Shown one piece after another: positions 33,678 to 42,984 of a DNA stretch of 64,000 nt. The notes under the pieces were generated by a model. It had not been told where the DNA came from, did no database searches, and was given only the letters and a program-made list of their open reading frames with translations. Made by a program: the position numbers and the translations under genes. How positions within the stretch are numbered: position 1 is the first letter of the stretch; the number at the start of each line of letters is the position of its first letter. This DNA comes from Thiotrichales bacterium (GTDB taxonomy: Bacteria > Pseudomonadota > Gammaproteobacteria > HK1): NCBI GenBank assembly GCA_026709935.1, contig JAPOSC010000055.1:16739-80738 (forward strand), read 5' to 3'.

Positions 33678-33998
33678 TCGGAGGGTGCCGGACTGCGGCA
33701 AGGGACTCGATACCGCGTTCGGCGAACCCGACCGTGCAGTCACGGGTATCGCGCCGGGTGTCCCCACGTCACCGGCCGGGCCGGCCCGGAAGGCTCGCGT
33801 TGCGTCGCTCGGATCGGTCGCGGCGCCGTAAGATGGGTGCTGCGCTGCGGATACGCTGCCATGTGGGCGAACTTCGCGGTGTTCATCGTCGGTGGTCGGC
33901 GGCGCTGCCATGACGTTCACCGCGACCTCGCGCGGGTCATGCGCATGTGCGATGGAGGCTCGGTGCGCCGGTCGGTCGCCCCCGGGGCCTGAGCGGCG
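33678..33998 (+). other. Gene-free stretch containing a duplicated gene fragment
   Basis: No complete gene seen. The only structure is the fragment at 33810-33893 described separately. Likely a remnant of a tandem duplication of the small membrane protein gene. Confidence 0.6.
33810..33893 (+). pseudogene. Duplicated C-terminal fragment of the small membrane protein
   Basis: An 84-bp imperfect direct repeat of 33573-33656. Both copies keep the reading frame: RIGPGVARWLLRCGYTAMWA in the intact gene and RIGRGAVRWVLRCGYAAMWA here. The 5' part and start codon are missing, so this is a pseudogene fragment. Confidence 0.7.
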
Positions 33999-34733
33999 AT
34001 GATCGAAGCACTCGGACTCACCATGCGCTTCGGCCACCGCACGGTGGTCGAGGGGCTGTCGTTTCGCGTCGAGCGCGGCGAGCTGTGCGCGTTTCTCGGA
34101 CGCAACGGTGCCGGCAAGACCACCACCATGCGGATGCTCGCAGGAGTGCTCCGTCCGTCCGGCGGCACCGCCCGCGTCGACGGCCGCGACGTGATCGCCG
34201 AACGCCGCGCGGCCGCCGCCGCGATCGGATTCCTGCCCGAGGCGGCGACCGGATTCTCGCGCCTCACCGTCGGCGAATTCCTCCGGTTCTGTGGCGAGTC
34301 GCGGGGCCTCGCCGGGTCGGCGCTCGCCGCGGCGATCGACCGTGCCACCGGGCTCGTGCACGCCCGCGAGGCATGCGGCGCGCTGATGGGCGAGCTTTCG
34401 AAGGGCTGGCGGCAGCGGGCATGGCTGGCACAGGCGCTCCTGCCCGACCCTCCGGTGCTGATCCTCGACGAGCCCACCGACGGCCTCGATCCGGTGGAAC
34501 GCGCGCGCATTCGCGCACTGCTTCGACAGGTTGCGGAGAACAAGGCGATCCTGTTGTCAACCCACGTGCTGGAGGAGGCAGAGGAGGTCGCGACCCGCGT
34601 GCTCCTCGTCGAGCGGGGACGCATCGTTGCCGACGCCGTGCCGGCCGATCTCGTCGACGAGCGCGGCCGGCTCGGCCCCGCGTTTCACCGCCTCGCCGGT
34701 CACGACCCGGAATTCCCGCTTGGCCGGCCCTGA
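33999..34733 (+). CDS. ABC exporter-type ATPase, GldA-like
   Basis: 244 aa. Walker A GRNGAGKTT, Q-loop shifted to IGFLPEAATGFS, signature LSKGWRQRAWLAQAL, Walker B VLILDEPTDGLDP, switch His in LSTHVLEEAEEV. The LSKG signature and the fused GldF/GldG-type gene that follows are typical of Gld/ABC-2 type systems, which in proteobacteria have unknown cargo (in Bacteroidetes they serve gliding). Confidence 0.88.
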   Translation: MIEALGLTMRFGHRTVVEGLSFRVERGELCAFLGRNGAGKTTTMRMLAGVLRPSGGTARVDGRDVIAERRAAAAAIGFLPEAATGFSRLTVGEFLRFCGESRGLAGSALAAAIDRATGLVHAREACGALMGELSKGWRQRAWLAQALLPDPPVLILDEPTDGLDPVERARIRALLRQVAENKAILLSTHVLEEAEEVATRVLLVERGRIVADAVPADLVDERGRLGPAFHRLAGHDPEFPLGRP

Positions 34734-34755
34734 CCCGGGGCGCCCGCCCGGATTC

Positions 34756-37284
34756 GTGCGTGCCGCCGCCGCGGTGACGCGCCACGAGGTGCGGCTCGCG
34801 TTCCATTCTCCGATGAGCTGGGTGCTCGCGCTCGGATGCGTGCTGAGCGTCGGCATCGCGGTTTTCGTGGTCGGCGAGTTCCTCTCCACCAACGAGGCGT
34901 CGGTGCGGCTCTTCTCGCTGTTCCTGCCCTGGGCGGCGATCGTGTTCGTCCCGGCGCTGGCAATGCGCGCCTGGTCGGGCGGACACGACGACCGCGGTCT
35001 CGATTTCGCGATGTCCCTGCCGGTCGGAGACGCGGCGCTGGTGGCGGGGAAGTTTCTGGCCGGCCTCGCGGTGCTCGCTCTCGTACTGCTGCTAGCCACC
35101 GTATTTCCCGCCACCGTCTTCTACCTGGGGGAGCCGGACATCGGCGCCACCGCCGGAGCCTGGCTCGCCGCGTTCGCCCTGCTGGCGGCTTTCCACGCCG
35201 TGGCCCTCGCCGCCGCCGCGATGACCGAAGACGCCACCGCCGCGTTCGTGGCGGGGGCCTGCGCGCTGTTCGCGCTGGTCATGGCCGGTACCGACGGTGT
35301 TGCGCACCGCCTCGATGACTGGTTGCCCGCCAGGGGCGTGGAGGTGGTGACCTCGCTCGGACCCCGCCGCTGGACGGAAGAGCTTGCGAGCGGCCGGCTC
35401 GGCGTGGGGGCGCTCGCGTACTTCGGGTTGTTTCCGATCCTTGCTCTCGCCCTCACCCGCGCTCTTGTCGCCCTGCGCAGGACGGCGGCGCCGGGCTCCG
35501 CCGTAGTGCTGCGCGGGGCGGCCGGGTTCGTCGCGCTCGCGGTCTGCGTCGGTGCGGCTACCGGTCTCGCCGAGCGCTGGGGCGGATTCGTCGACATCAG
35601 CGAGGAGCGCGAGCACACGCCGGCGCCGGGCACGCGCTCCATCCTCCAGGCGCTGCCGGGTGAAGTCGCCGCAGCGCTTTACTGGAGCGTGGAGCAGGAA
35701 GGCATTCCCACCGCGATTCGCACCCACGCGCGCCGCGCCCGGGCGATGCTCGACGCCTTCGCGCGTTCGAGTGACGGAAACCTCGCGGTGCGCCATCGTG
35801 ATCCGCGCCCCGATTCCGAAACCGAGATCGACGCCTTGGGCGCCGGCATGCGCAGGGTCCCGATGACGAGCGGCGACGCCTTCTTCCTCGGGGTGGAGCT
35901 TCGCCACGAAGACCGTACCCTGGCCGTGCCGTACCTCGACGTCGACCGTGCCGAACTCCTGGAGTACGACCTCGCGTCCGCCATCGGCGTCCTCGTGCGC
36001 GAGCGCACCCCGCGCGTCGCGGTGCTCAGCCCGCTCGTCGCCCCGAGCGCGATTCGCACCGGGCGCGAGGGACTGACCCTGCTCGCCGAGCTGCGCGCGA
36101 GCAGCGATCTCGCGGTGGTGCCGTACTTCGCCGACGCACTGCCGGACGGCCTCGACGTGCTCTTGGTCATCGACGCCACGGTGCTCAAGCGCTCCATGCT
36201 GAGCTCGATCGATCGCTTCGTCGCCGGCGGCGGTACGCTCATCGTGCTCGTCGATCCGTTCGCCCGGTTCAACCGCGCGAGCCAGGGCACGTTCCCGGCG
36301 CCGTCCGATGAGCTCGACGACATCACCGATCTCCTCGCGGCGTTCGGATTCCGTTTCGACGCCGGGGAGGTAGTGGGCGACGAATCGTTCGCGGCCCCGG
36401 TATCCATGGATGGAGCGAGTGCGAGTGGCTATCCGTTCTGGATACGCGTCCCGGAGTCCGGGCTCGCGATGTCGCATCCCGTGACCGGTGCGTTGCGGGA
36501 GCTGCTGTTCGCGGAGCCGGGCTCGCTGGAGGTGGACGCTGTCTCCGGCATCGTGCCGCTTGTGTTCACCAGTGCGCGCAGCGGGGTGCTCGCGCGCGAG
36601 CGTTTCGTGGATGCGGCTCCCGCGGCGCTCGCATCGGAATTTGTCGCCGGCGGTGGCTCGCGCGTGCTCGCAGCCTACGCATCCGGTCCGTTCCCGAGCG
36701 CGCTCACCGGCATCGAGGGAGAGGCCGGCGCACGGGTGTTCGTGGTCGCGGATGTGGACTGGATCTTCGATCCGTTCTCCGTGGAGGTCGCGGATGCGGC
36801 GGGCGGGACCCTGGCCCGTCCCATCAACGACAACCGGGCGTTCCTCCTGAACATGGTCGAGTTCGGCGGCGTCGCGGCCCCGCTCGCCGGGATTCGCACC
36901 CGCGGTCGTCTCCGGCGTCCGTTCACCCGCTTCGAGCAGCTCTTCCGGGAGGGCGAGGCGGACACCCGGGAAGAGCTGGCAGAGCTCACCCGCCGGATCG
37001 CGCAGGGTGAGCGCCATATCGAAGAGCTCACCGCCGCCTCGGGTGCCGCCACGCCGGCGCAGTTTCGGGGCGAGGTCGCGGAGATGGTGACCGGAATTCG
37101 GCGGGGGCTTCTGCCGCTGCGCCATCGCGAGCGCGAGATACGGGCGCGGGTCCGTGCCCGGGTGGAAGCCTTGCAGGCACGGGTGATTGCCGCCAACTTC
37201 TTCACGCCCGTAGCGCTCGCCGCGCTCCTCGCGGGAATCGTCCGGTGGCGTCGGCGCCGGCACGGCGGCGGGCCGGATGCATGA
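34756..37284 (+). CDS. Fused ABC-2 type permease and GldG-like auxiliary protein
   Basis: 842 aa from GTG 34756 (TTG 34720, overlapping the ATPase gene, is an alternative). The N-terminal ~240 residues are a six-helix ABC-2 permease (AFHSPMSWVLALGCVLSVGIAVFVVGEFLSTNEASV, LDFAMSLPVGDAALVAGKFLAGL). A large extracytoplasmic region follows, with the GldG/ABC auxiliary fold (PRVAVLSPLV, LDVLLVIDAT, RFVAGGGTLIVLVDPFARFN). Near the end is a charged coiled coil (REELAELTRRIAQGERHIEELT) and a last membrane helix (FFTPVALAALLAGIVRWRRRR). In Bacteroidetes these parts are separate GldF and GldG proteins. Confidence 0.85.
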   Translation: MRAAAAVTRHEVRLAFHSPMSWVLALGCVLSVGIAVFVVGEFLSTNEASVRLFSLFLPWAAIVFVPALAMRAWSGGHDDRGLDFAMSLPVGDAALVAGKFLAGLAVLALVLLLATVFPATVFYLGEPDIGATAGAWLAAFALLAAFHAVALAAAAMTEDATAAFVAGACALFALVMAGTDGVAHRLDDWLPARGVEVVTSLGPRRWTEELASGRLGVGALAYFGLFPILALALTRALVALRRTAAPGSAVVLRGAAGFVALAVCVGAATGLAERWGGFVDISEEREHTPAPGTRSILQALPGEVAAALYWSVEQEGIPTAIRTHARRARAMLDAFARSSDGNLAVRHRDPRPDSETEIDALGAGMRRVPMTSGDAFFLGVELRHEDRTLAVPYLDVDRAELLEYDLASAIGVLVRERTPRVAVLSPLVAPSAIRTGREGLTLLAELRASSDLAVVPYFADALPDGLDVLLVIDATVLKRSMLSSIDRFVAGGGTLIVLVDPFARFNRASQGTFPAPSDELDDITDLLAAFGFRFDAGEVVGDESFAAPVSMDGASASGYPFWIRVPESGLAMSHPVTGALRELLFAEPGSLEVDAVSGIVPLVFTSARSGVLARERFVDAAPAALASEFVAGGGSRVLAAYASGPFPSALTGIEGEAGARVFVVADVDWIFDPFSVEVADAAGGTLARPINDNRAFLLNMVEFGGVAAPLAGIRTRGRLRRPFTRFEQLFREGEADTREELAELTRRIAQGERHIEELTAASGAATPAQFRGEVAEMVTGIRRGLLPLRHREREIRARVRARVEALQARVIAANFFTPVALAALLAGIVRWRRRRHGGGPDA

Positions 37285-37392
37285 CCCTGCGCGCGCGAAT
37301 CCTGCCCTCGCGGCGGTGCCGCTGTCCCGACGCGATTCACATGACCGCTCGCCTCTCCTCCCGGGTTCGGGGGGACGCCCGAGCGGGATGGC

Positions 37393-38310
37393 CTAATGCT
37401 CGCGCTCCGGATAGACGGGGCCGCACCGGTGCGCGTCCTCCATCAGGTCGACGACCGCCTTGGTCATCGGCAGCATCGGATCGCCCTTCAGCCAGACGAG
37501 GCCGACCGGCTGGGAGACGGTCGGCTCTTCGAGCAGCAACAGCCGCGTCCGGGCCATCCCGCCGATGCTCTCGATGAAGTAGCGAGGGACGATGGTGGCG
37601 CTCTCTCCCTGCACTGCGTGCACGGCGAGGGCAATCATCGCGTTGGATTCCAGCCGCGGTCGCGGCGTGCATCCGGCGCTCGCAAACGCCTTGTCGGTAA
37701 TCTGACGCTCGTGGGTCTGGGGAGAGAGCAGGCAGAGCGGCAGCTTCGCGGCTTCCGCCCAGGTCACCGTCTTGCGCCCGCGGAACCAGTCGTTGTCTGG
37801 AATCAGCAGGTGGAAGGGCTCTTCGTAGAGCGGGAGGGAGTCGAGCTGATCATCGGAGGCGAGCTGCTCCAGGTATGTAATCGCGATGTCGAACTCGAAG
37901 TTGACAAGCCCGAGCCGCATCTCTTCGAGCCCGACGAACTGGATGTCGACCGAGGCGGCCGGATGTTCCTGCGAGAACCGACGATCGATGAGCCCCGTGA
38001 GCGGCATGCTCATCGGCATCGCAGCGATGCGCAGGTGTCCGTGGAGCTGGTTGCGCATGATGCCGAGCTCCTGAACCATGGCTTGACGATCGGCGACGAT
38101 GCGCTTCGACCACTCCAGAACCCGTCGGCCCTCTTCGGTGAATCCCTGAAACCGTCGATGACGCAGGATGATAGGCACTCCGATCTCGTCTTCCAGATGC
38201 TTGATCGCGCTCGACAGCGTGGGTTGGGAGACATTGCAGCGGGTGGCGGCGCGGCCGAAATGCCCTTCCTGCTCAAGCGCGATCAGATACTGAAACTGCC
38301 TCAGAAACAT
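37393..38310 (-). CDS. LysR-family transcriptional regulator
   Basis: 305 aa. N-terminal winged helix-turn-helix (FQYLIALEQEGHFGRAATRCNVSQPTLSSAIKHLEDEIGVPI), linker helix, and a periplasmic-binding-protein-like effector domain (HLRIAAMPMSMPLTGLI, FDIAITYLEQL, SATIVPRYFIESI). It is divergent from the TauE/SafE exporter gene with a 269-nt region between them that holds an ATAG-N7-CTAT palindrome, the classical LysR-type site. It probably controls the exporter and itself; a link to the sulfonate island 4-10 kb away is possible but unproven. Confidence 0.92.
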   Translation of the reverse strand: MFLRQFQYLIALEQEGHFGRAATRCNVSQPTLSSAIKHLEDEIGVPIILRHRRFQGFTEEGRRVLEWSKRIVADRQAMVQELGIMRNQLHGHLRIAAMPMSMPLTGLIDRRFSQEHPAASVDIQFVGLEEMRLGLVNFEFDIAITYLEQLASDDQLDSLPLYEEPFHLLIPDNDWFRGRKTVTWAEAAKLPLCLLSPQTHERQITDKAFASAGCTPRPRLESNAMIALAVHAVQGESATIVPRYFIESIGGMARTRLLLLEEPTVSQPVGLVWLKGDPMLPMTKAVVDLMEDAHRCGPVYPEREH

Positions 38311-38311
38311 G

Positions 38312-38337
38312 GCTCAATGTCGATGCTCAATGTCGAT
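38312..38337. repeat. Tandem 13-bp repeat next to the LysR start
   Basis: GCTCAATGTCGAT occurs twice in perfect head-to-tail order, ending 1 nt from the LysR gene start, hence in its 5' leader. It could affect translation or be a recent slippage duplication. Confidence 0.85.
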
Positions 38338-38384
38338 CATGACCAGCGGCCGTGCTCGGGGCCGCATCAGACGAGTGGGAATTC

Positions 38385-38401
38385 GATAGACATGGCCTAT
38401 C
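38385..38401. promoter_or_regulatory. LysR-type binding site ATAG-N7-CTAT
   Basis: GATAG-ACATGGC-CTATC, a perfect 5-bp inverted repeat with the T-N11-A core of LysR-type sites, 75 nt upstream of the regulator start and about 180 nt upstream of the exporter start. Confidence 0.55.
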
Positions 38402-38579
38402 AAACAACGAAGCAAAAGCGATTGCAATGCCGCGGCCGCAAGTACGCGCGCAGGCACCGTTCCCATGCGGTGAGACCGAGCTCGGGTGATCAGGAAGTGC
38501 GATACCTCCGGCCGCGACTCGGTGTTGGTTTCGCGGGGACGGTCGTTGGAGGGCATGGTGCCGGCAGCAGGAGCGAGGG

Positions 38580-39353
38580 GTGGTGAGTGGAGGGATGTTC
38601 GCGGCGCTGCTCGGGATCGGGTTGCTGGTCGGCGTGCTCATTGGCGCCATCGGTGTCGGCGGCGTGCTCCTGGTTCCGGCCCTGACGTACATCGGCGGAA
38701 TGGTGATCCACGTCGCTATCGCAAGCGCGATGGTCGCCTATTTCTTCGCAGGCTGCGTGGGCTCCGTCGAGTTCGCGCGTCGGGGCTCGATACGGTGGGG
38801 CGACGCCGCCTGGCTCGCAGGAGGTGCGATGCCCGGGGCGTTCGTGGGGGCGGCGGTCACGAATGCGGCGCCCGGGTTCGCGCTGGAGCTGCTCATCGCG
38901 GTGCTCATCATTGCCTCGGCGTTGAATTCGTTGCGCGACAAGATCCCGGTGGACGGTACGCCGCGCACGCTCGCGAGGGGGCCGCTGCTCCTTGTCGGGG
39001 CCGTGACCGGCATCGCCTCGTCGATGAGCGGCACCGGCGGACCCCTCGTGCTCATTCCGATCCTGTTGTGGATGCATGTCCCGGTCCTTGCTGCGGTCGG
39101 GCTGAGCCAGGTGATCCAGCTTCCGATCTCCGCCTTCGCGACCGCGGGCAACCTCCTCTACGGTGCGATCGACATCGCAGTCGCGGCGGCACTCTCGGTG
39201 CTGCTGATGGTTGGGGTGTGGTTCGGCGCCCGCATCGCCCACCGCGTATCAAGCATCGCGTTGAAGCGGTTCGTATCGCTGACGCTGCTCGGGGTCGGGG
39301 GGATGATGCTCGTCAGGGTGGCCGGGTACGCGAGCGCCGGGGCGGGCGCATGA
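38580..39353 (+). CDS. TauE/SafE family sulfite-type exporter
   Basis: 257-aa inner-membrane protein with about eight helices in two repeats. Family motifs are LLVGVLIGAIGVGGVLLVPALTYIGG and the matching GAVTGIASSMSGTGGPLVLIPILLW. Known members export sulfite or sulfoacetate, or take part in sulfonate metabolism, which fits a neighbourhood with two sulfite-releasing enzymes (MsmA-type oxygenase and Xsc). Two adjacent GTG codons (38580, 38583) and an ATG at 38595 are possible starts; AGGAG suits the GTGs. Divergent from a LysR regulator. Confidence 0.85.
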   Translation: MVSGGMFAALLGIGLLVGVLIGAIGVGGVLLVPALTYIGGMVIHVAIASAMVAYFFAGCVGSVEFARRGSIRWGDAAWLAGGAMPGAFVGAAVTNAAPGFALELLIAVLIIASALNSLRDKIPVDGTPRTLARGPLLLVGAVTGIASSMSGTGGPLVLIPILLWMHVPVLAAVGLSQVIQLPISAFATAGNLLYGAIDIAVAAALSVLLMVGVWFGARIAHRVSSIALKRFVSLTLLGVGGMMLVRVAGYASAGAGA

Positions 39354-39423
39354 GGCGGCCCGTTGATGCAACGAGCCGAGGCGACGGACTGAGGCAGTCG
39401 ATCCCGCTCGACGGTGGTGACGC

Positions 39424-40314
39424 TCACCCGCCATCGCGCTGCGCCGAAGGGGTGTAGGGGCCGAGGAACCGCTTGGCGGCGCGTCGTTCTTCGATGCACT
39501 CGCGGTACTTCCAGGCCTGACTGAGGAAGTCGAAAAGCCCGCCCTCCTGAGAGGGATTCAGTGTCTCCACCAATCCGAGGGCCTTGGGGGTCGGTGGGTC
39601 CATGGTCCGGAGGCGTTCGGGGATCCGCACCCGGGGCCCGGACAGCTCGAACGTGCGTCCGTTCGACCGGTTGTGCAGCATGAGCGCCAGGTCGAATTCG
39701 TCCCCCGGTCGCTCCGTCCCCAGCTCCGGCGCCTTGAAACCCAGGTTCGGACTGTGGCGGTAGAAGCGGTCGGAGTCCTTCTCCTCATCGTCGGGCTCCA
39801 CGAACGTCATCCAGTCCAGAGTTCCGGATTCGCTGGTGCGAAAGCGCCTCTCGCCCCCTTCGTCCTCCATGTAGGCGCCGATCTCAGGTCCTTCCACCAG
39901 CGCACGATCGCGGCGGGCGACAAGGCGGATCGTGAACGGCGCATTGCGCCAGTCGTCGGCCGCGTCGAGCTTCAGCCGCTGCAATCGCACGTCGACGCGG
40001 ACCGTCTTTCCGCCCATCGCCGGGTATCCCACCAGCACTGCCACCACCGCCCGCGCCCGGCCGTCGGGCGACTCCATCCGGGCGTATGCCTTGACCCGAT
40101 GCGACTCCTCGTCGGCGCACATCCGGTTGAAGACGATGCGCCCGCCGGGCGGATGAAGCACCGGGTCCGGATCGAAAACGGGTTCGGCCGTCTGGGTGGC
40201 GCAGGCCGTATTGGCGAGGAGGAGCGCGAGCACCGCCGCGCGGACGGCCGGGCGACTCGGCCCCGGGCTGCGCGCCGGATCGCACCGGCGGTGAGGGGCG
40301 GACGCCTCGCTCAT
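39424..40314 (-). CDS. Putative secreted or lipoprotein, unknown function
   Basis: 296 aa. Basic N-terminus then AVRAAVLALLLANTACATQ, an export signal with a Cys that could be lipidated although the box is not canonical. The remainder is mixed, with beta-rich segments (GKTVRVDVRLQRLKLDAADDW, GDEFDLALMLHNRSNGRTFELSGPRVRIPE). It starts in an ATGA overlap with the FAH-family gene, so the two are translationally coupled. No family recognised. Converges with the exporter gene. Confidence 0.65.
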   Translation of the reverse strand: MSEASAPHRRCDPARSPGPSRPAVRAAVLALLLANTACATQTAEPVFDPDPVLHPPGGRIVFNRMCADEESHRVKAYARMESPDGRARAVVAVLVGYPAMGGKTVRVDVRLQRLKLDAADDWRNAPFTIRLVARRDRALVEGPEIGAYMEDEGGERRFRTSESGTLDWMTFVEPDDEEKDSDRFYRHSPNLGFKAPELGTERPGDEFDLALMLHNRSNGRTFELSGPRVRIPERLRTMDPPTPKALGLVETLNPSQEGGLFDFLSQAWKYRECIEERRAAKRFLGPYTPSAQRDGG

Positions 40315-40997
40315 ACCACCCGCACGGTCATGGCGCCGAGACCTTGCACTTCGAGTTCCATCACGTCGCCCCTGGCGATCGCGGCCACGCCCGATGGCGT
40401 TCCCGACAGGATGACGTCGCCCCCGGCAAGCTCGAAGTAGTCCGAGAGGTACGAGATCATCTCCGGCACCTTCCAGATCATGTGGTTGAGGTCCCCTTCC
40501 TGGCGCAGCGCCCCGTTGACCGCGAGCGCGATCCTGCCGTCGCTCGGATGGCCGATCTCCGACGCCGGATGCACGGGCCCGACCGGGGCCGAGCGCTCGA
40601 ACGCCTTGCCGATCTCCCACGGCCGGCGGAGCTTCTTCTGTTCGCTTTGCAGATCGCGGCGGGTCATGTCCAGCGCTGGGGCATAGCCGTAGACGTGTTC
40701 GAGCGCACGGTCGACGGGGATGTTCACGCCACCGGACTTCAGCATGACGGCCAGCTCGGCCTCGTGGTGCACGTCGGTGGAGTTGGGCGGGTAGGGAAAT
40801 TCGCCCGATGGGTCGAGATTGTCGGGGTTCTTCTGGAAGAAGAAGGGCGCCTCCCGATCCGGGTCGCCCCCCATCTCGATGCTGTGCGCGGCGTAGTTCC
40901 GCCCGATGCAGTAGACCCGGCGGACCGGGAACATCGCGTCGGACCCGGCGATGGGCAGGCTGACGACCGGCGGCGGCTCGATGGCAAAGCTGGGCAT
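40311..40997 (-). CDS. Fumarylacetoacetate hydrolase (FAH) family protein
   Basis: 228 aa from the ATG at 40997 (GGAGA box). Metal-ligand motifs are HHEAELAVML (Glu-x-Glu) and GYAPALDMTRRDLQ (Asp); the N-terminus has IGRNYAAHSIEMG, and LSGTPSGVAAIARGDVMELEVQGLG is the usual end. Short FAH enzymes with this layout are fumarylpyruvate hydrolases or oxaloacetate decarboxylases/acylpyruvases; the specific reaction is undetermined. Precedes and is coupled to a secreted protein gene. Confidence 0.85.
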   Translation of the reverse strand: MPSFAIEPPPVVSLPIAGSDAMFPVRRVYCIGRNYAAHSIEMGGDPDREAPFFFQKNPDNLDPSGEFPYPPNSTDVHHEAELAVMLKSGGVNIPVDRALEHVYGYAPALDMTRRDLQSEQKKLRRPWEIGKAFERSAPVGPVHPASEIGHPSDGRIALAVNGALRQEGDLNHMIWKVPEMISYLSDYFELAGGDVILSGTPSGVAAIARGDVMELEVQGLGAMTVRVV

Positions 40998-41167
40998 GCG
41001 TGTCTCCGTCCGATTCACGTCCCGTTCGGCGCGGTGCAACGACGGTTGCGGCAGAACGACTATCGCGGCGCGGCCAGTGTAGGATGTTACTGCGGTTTGT
41101 CCCCACCGGGCACCCGACCCGAATGGTTCGTGGGGATCGCCGCGCCGATCCGCAGAGTCTGTCCGCC

Positions 41168-42541
41168 ATGCTCGTAAGTCTGTCCATCAAACACTTCAAG
41201 AGCATCCGCGAGGCGCACATCCGCTTCGGGCCGTTCACCTGCTTCACTGGCCACAACGGGGTCGGCAAGAGCAACCTGTTCGATGCAATTCACTTTCTTG
41301 CCGCTCTGGCGGACCGGGATGTCTCGGGCGCGGCCGCCGCGGTGCGGCGCACGAACGACGGTGGCTGCTCTCCCCTCGATCTGGTGTTCGGCCGGGATCC
41401 CAATCGTCGGATCGAGCTTTGTGCGCGCATGGTGGTGCCGTCGGAGGTGGAGGACGATTTCGGTCAGACCGCGAGACCGAGTGCATCGCTTCTGGTCTAT
41501 ACGATCCGACTGGAGTACGAGCCGGAATCGGATCGCCTGCTGGTGGAGCACGAGAGCCTGATACCCGCGAGGCTCGGAGCCTTCCGGCAGTTTATCGGAT
41601 TCGATTCGTCGAAGGACTTCAGGAAGGCGGTCGCTTTGGGGGGACGACGCCGTGGACCACTGATTTCGACCAGGGAAGACCGGATTCAGCTCCACGGCGA
41701 TGGCGGTAGCCGGGGACGGCCTTCACCGGTGGGCCGATCTCCACTGACGGTGGTGGGTGGCACGAACACCCGTGACTATCCGACCGTCCTTGCCGCACGG
41801 CGGGAGATGGCGTCCTGGCGCATTCTGCACCTGGAGCCGAGTGCGATGCGGACTCCGGACAGCCGCTCGGCGCCGAGACACGTCTCGGCCTCGGGCCGCC
41901 ACATACCGGCTACGCTCCATGCACTCATTGCCAAGGATCCTGCCGCAGAGGCGGAGATCCTCTTCCGGCTCCGGCAGCTCAACTCCGATATCACGGAGAT
42001 CGGTGTCCACTCCGACGATGTCCGGGATCAACTCGCCCTGCGGGCCCGCATTCCCGGAGTGAAGAACTGGCTGTACGGCCGCTCGCTCTCGGACGGTACG
42101 CTGCGCTATATCGCCCTGGTGCTGATGCTGGTCGACGTACAGGATCGCGCGGTGCTGTGCATCGAGGAGCCCGAGAACGGCATCTATCCCTCACGCGTGC
42201 CGAACCTGGCCGAGCTCCTGCGCGACTACGCGGTCGATGCGAGTGATGCGGTTGGCACCGACAATCCCTTGCGGCAGGTCGTGCTCAACACACATTCCCC
42301 CGAAGTGGCGCGGCAGCTTTCCTTCGACGACCTCGTATTCGTCGAGCGTGCGCTCACGAAGAACGACGGACCGGTCAGCGCCTTTCGACCGGTCTCGGGG
42401 ACATGGCGCGCGAACTTGCCGGACGGAGCGGAATCGACGACACGGCCGATCGGCCAGCAGGCGGTCGTCGATTTCATCGGCGGCTCGCCGGTCAACCGTG
42501 AGCTCGAGCAGTTGGCATTCGAGTTCGGATCGGCCAGGTGA
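41168..42541 (+). CDS. SMC-like AAA family ATPase (AAA_21/OLD-like)
   Basis: 457 aa. Walker A GHNGVGKSN at residues 33-41 after the typical opening SLSIKHFKSIREAHIRFG; the signature-like SLSDGTLRYIALVLML; Walker B AVLCIEEPENGIYP; and a final His loop VVLNTHSPEV. This is the ABC-type ATPase of OLD/PARIS/Gabija-like systems, but without the C-terminal TOPRIM nuclease. The next gene overlaps its stop (GTGA) and should be the effector; that gene is broken here. Likely role: anti-phage defence or DNA repair; inferred. Confidence 0.8.
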   Translation: MLVSLSIKHFKSIREAHIRFGPFTCFTGHNGVGKSNLFDAIHFLAALADRDVSGAAAAVRRTNDGGCSPLDLVFGRDPNRRIELCARMVVPSEVEDDFGQTARPSASLLVYTIRLEYEPESDRLLVEHESLIPARLGAFRQFIGFDSSKDFRKAVALGGRRRGPLISTREDRIQLHGDGGSRGRPSPVGRSPLTVVGGTNTRDYPTVLAARREMASWRILHLEPSAMRTPDSRSAPRHVSASGRHIPATLHALIAKDPAAEAEILFRLRQLNSDITEIGVHSDDVRDQLALRARIPGVKNWLYGRSLSDGTLRYIALVLMLVDVQDRAVLCIEEPENGIYPSRVPNLAELLRDYAVDASDAVGTDNPLRQVVLNTHSPEVARQLSFDDLVFVERALTKNDGPVSAFRPVSGTWRANLPDGAESTTRPIGQQAVVDFIGGSPVNRELEQLAFEFGSAR

Positions 42542-42984
42542 GCTGGCAGTTGACCTGGTCCATCGTGGCCGATGGCGGAACCGACCGAATGCTCGTCCCG
42601 ATCATCGAGTGGGCGATACATCGACTCGATCCCGAGGTGGAGATACTGGAGCCCGAGTTCCGAAAACGCAGGGGAAGCGTCCCGGATTTTCTCTGCACCC
42701 ACGAGTCCGACGCCATGCTCATCTTCGTTCACAGGGATTCGAAGATTTCAGAGTGCTCTCGCCGAGCGTTATCCCTACGGAAACCGGGTCGGGCAATGAA
42801 TCCTGCGGCGGGAGCGATACGAGCGGATGACACGACAGCGACGAGGTGCATGCATGATCAACATGTCGGTCGCCGAATTGAAGGCGCAATTCTCCAGGGT
42901 GCTCACTGCGGTCCGGGCGGGAGAGCGGGTGGGGGTTCTGGACGGAAAGTCGAAGCGGCCGGTTGCCATGATCGTCCCGGATGA
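42538..42984 (+). pseudogene. Truncated partner of the AAA ATPase (TOPRIM/DUF4276-like remnant)
   Basis: GTG start in a GTGA overlap with the ATPase. The first ~67 residues look like a real domain (LTWSIVADGGTDRMLVPIIEW, then AMLIFVHRDS), a TOPRIM/DUF4276-like N-terminus. After about residue 67 the frame turns into Arg/Gly-rich sequence that runs over the next gene, and another frame continues with ALAERYPYGNR. A frameshift or deletion around 42740 is likely. What a full-length version would do is unknown, probably a nuclease-like effector. Confidence 0.55.

Noticed and set aside
40315..41274. 616-codon frame that would extend the secreted protein over the FAH gene
   Set aside because: The extension runs through the FAH-family gene in another frame; the ATGA overlap start at 40314 with a signal sequence is better.
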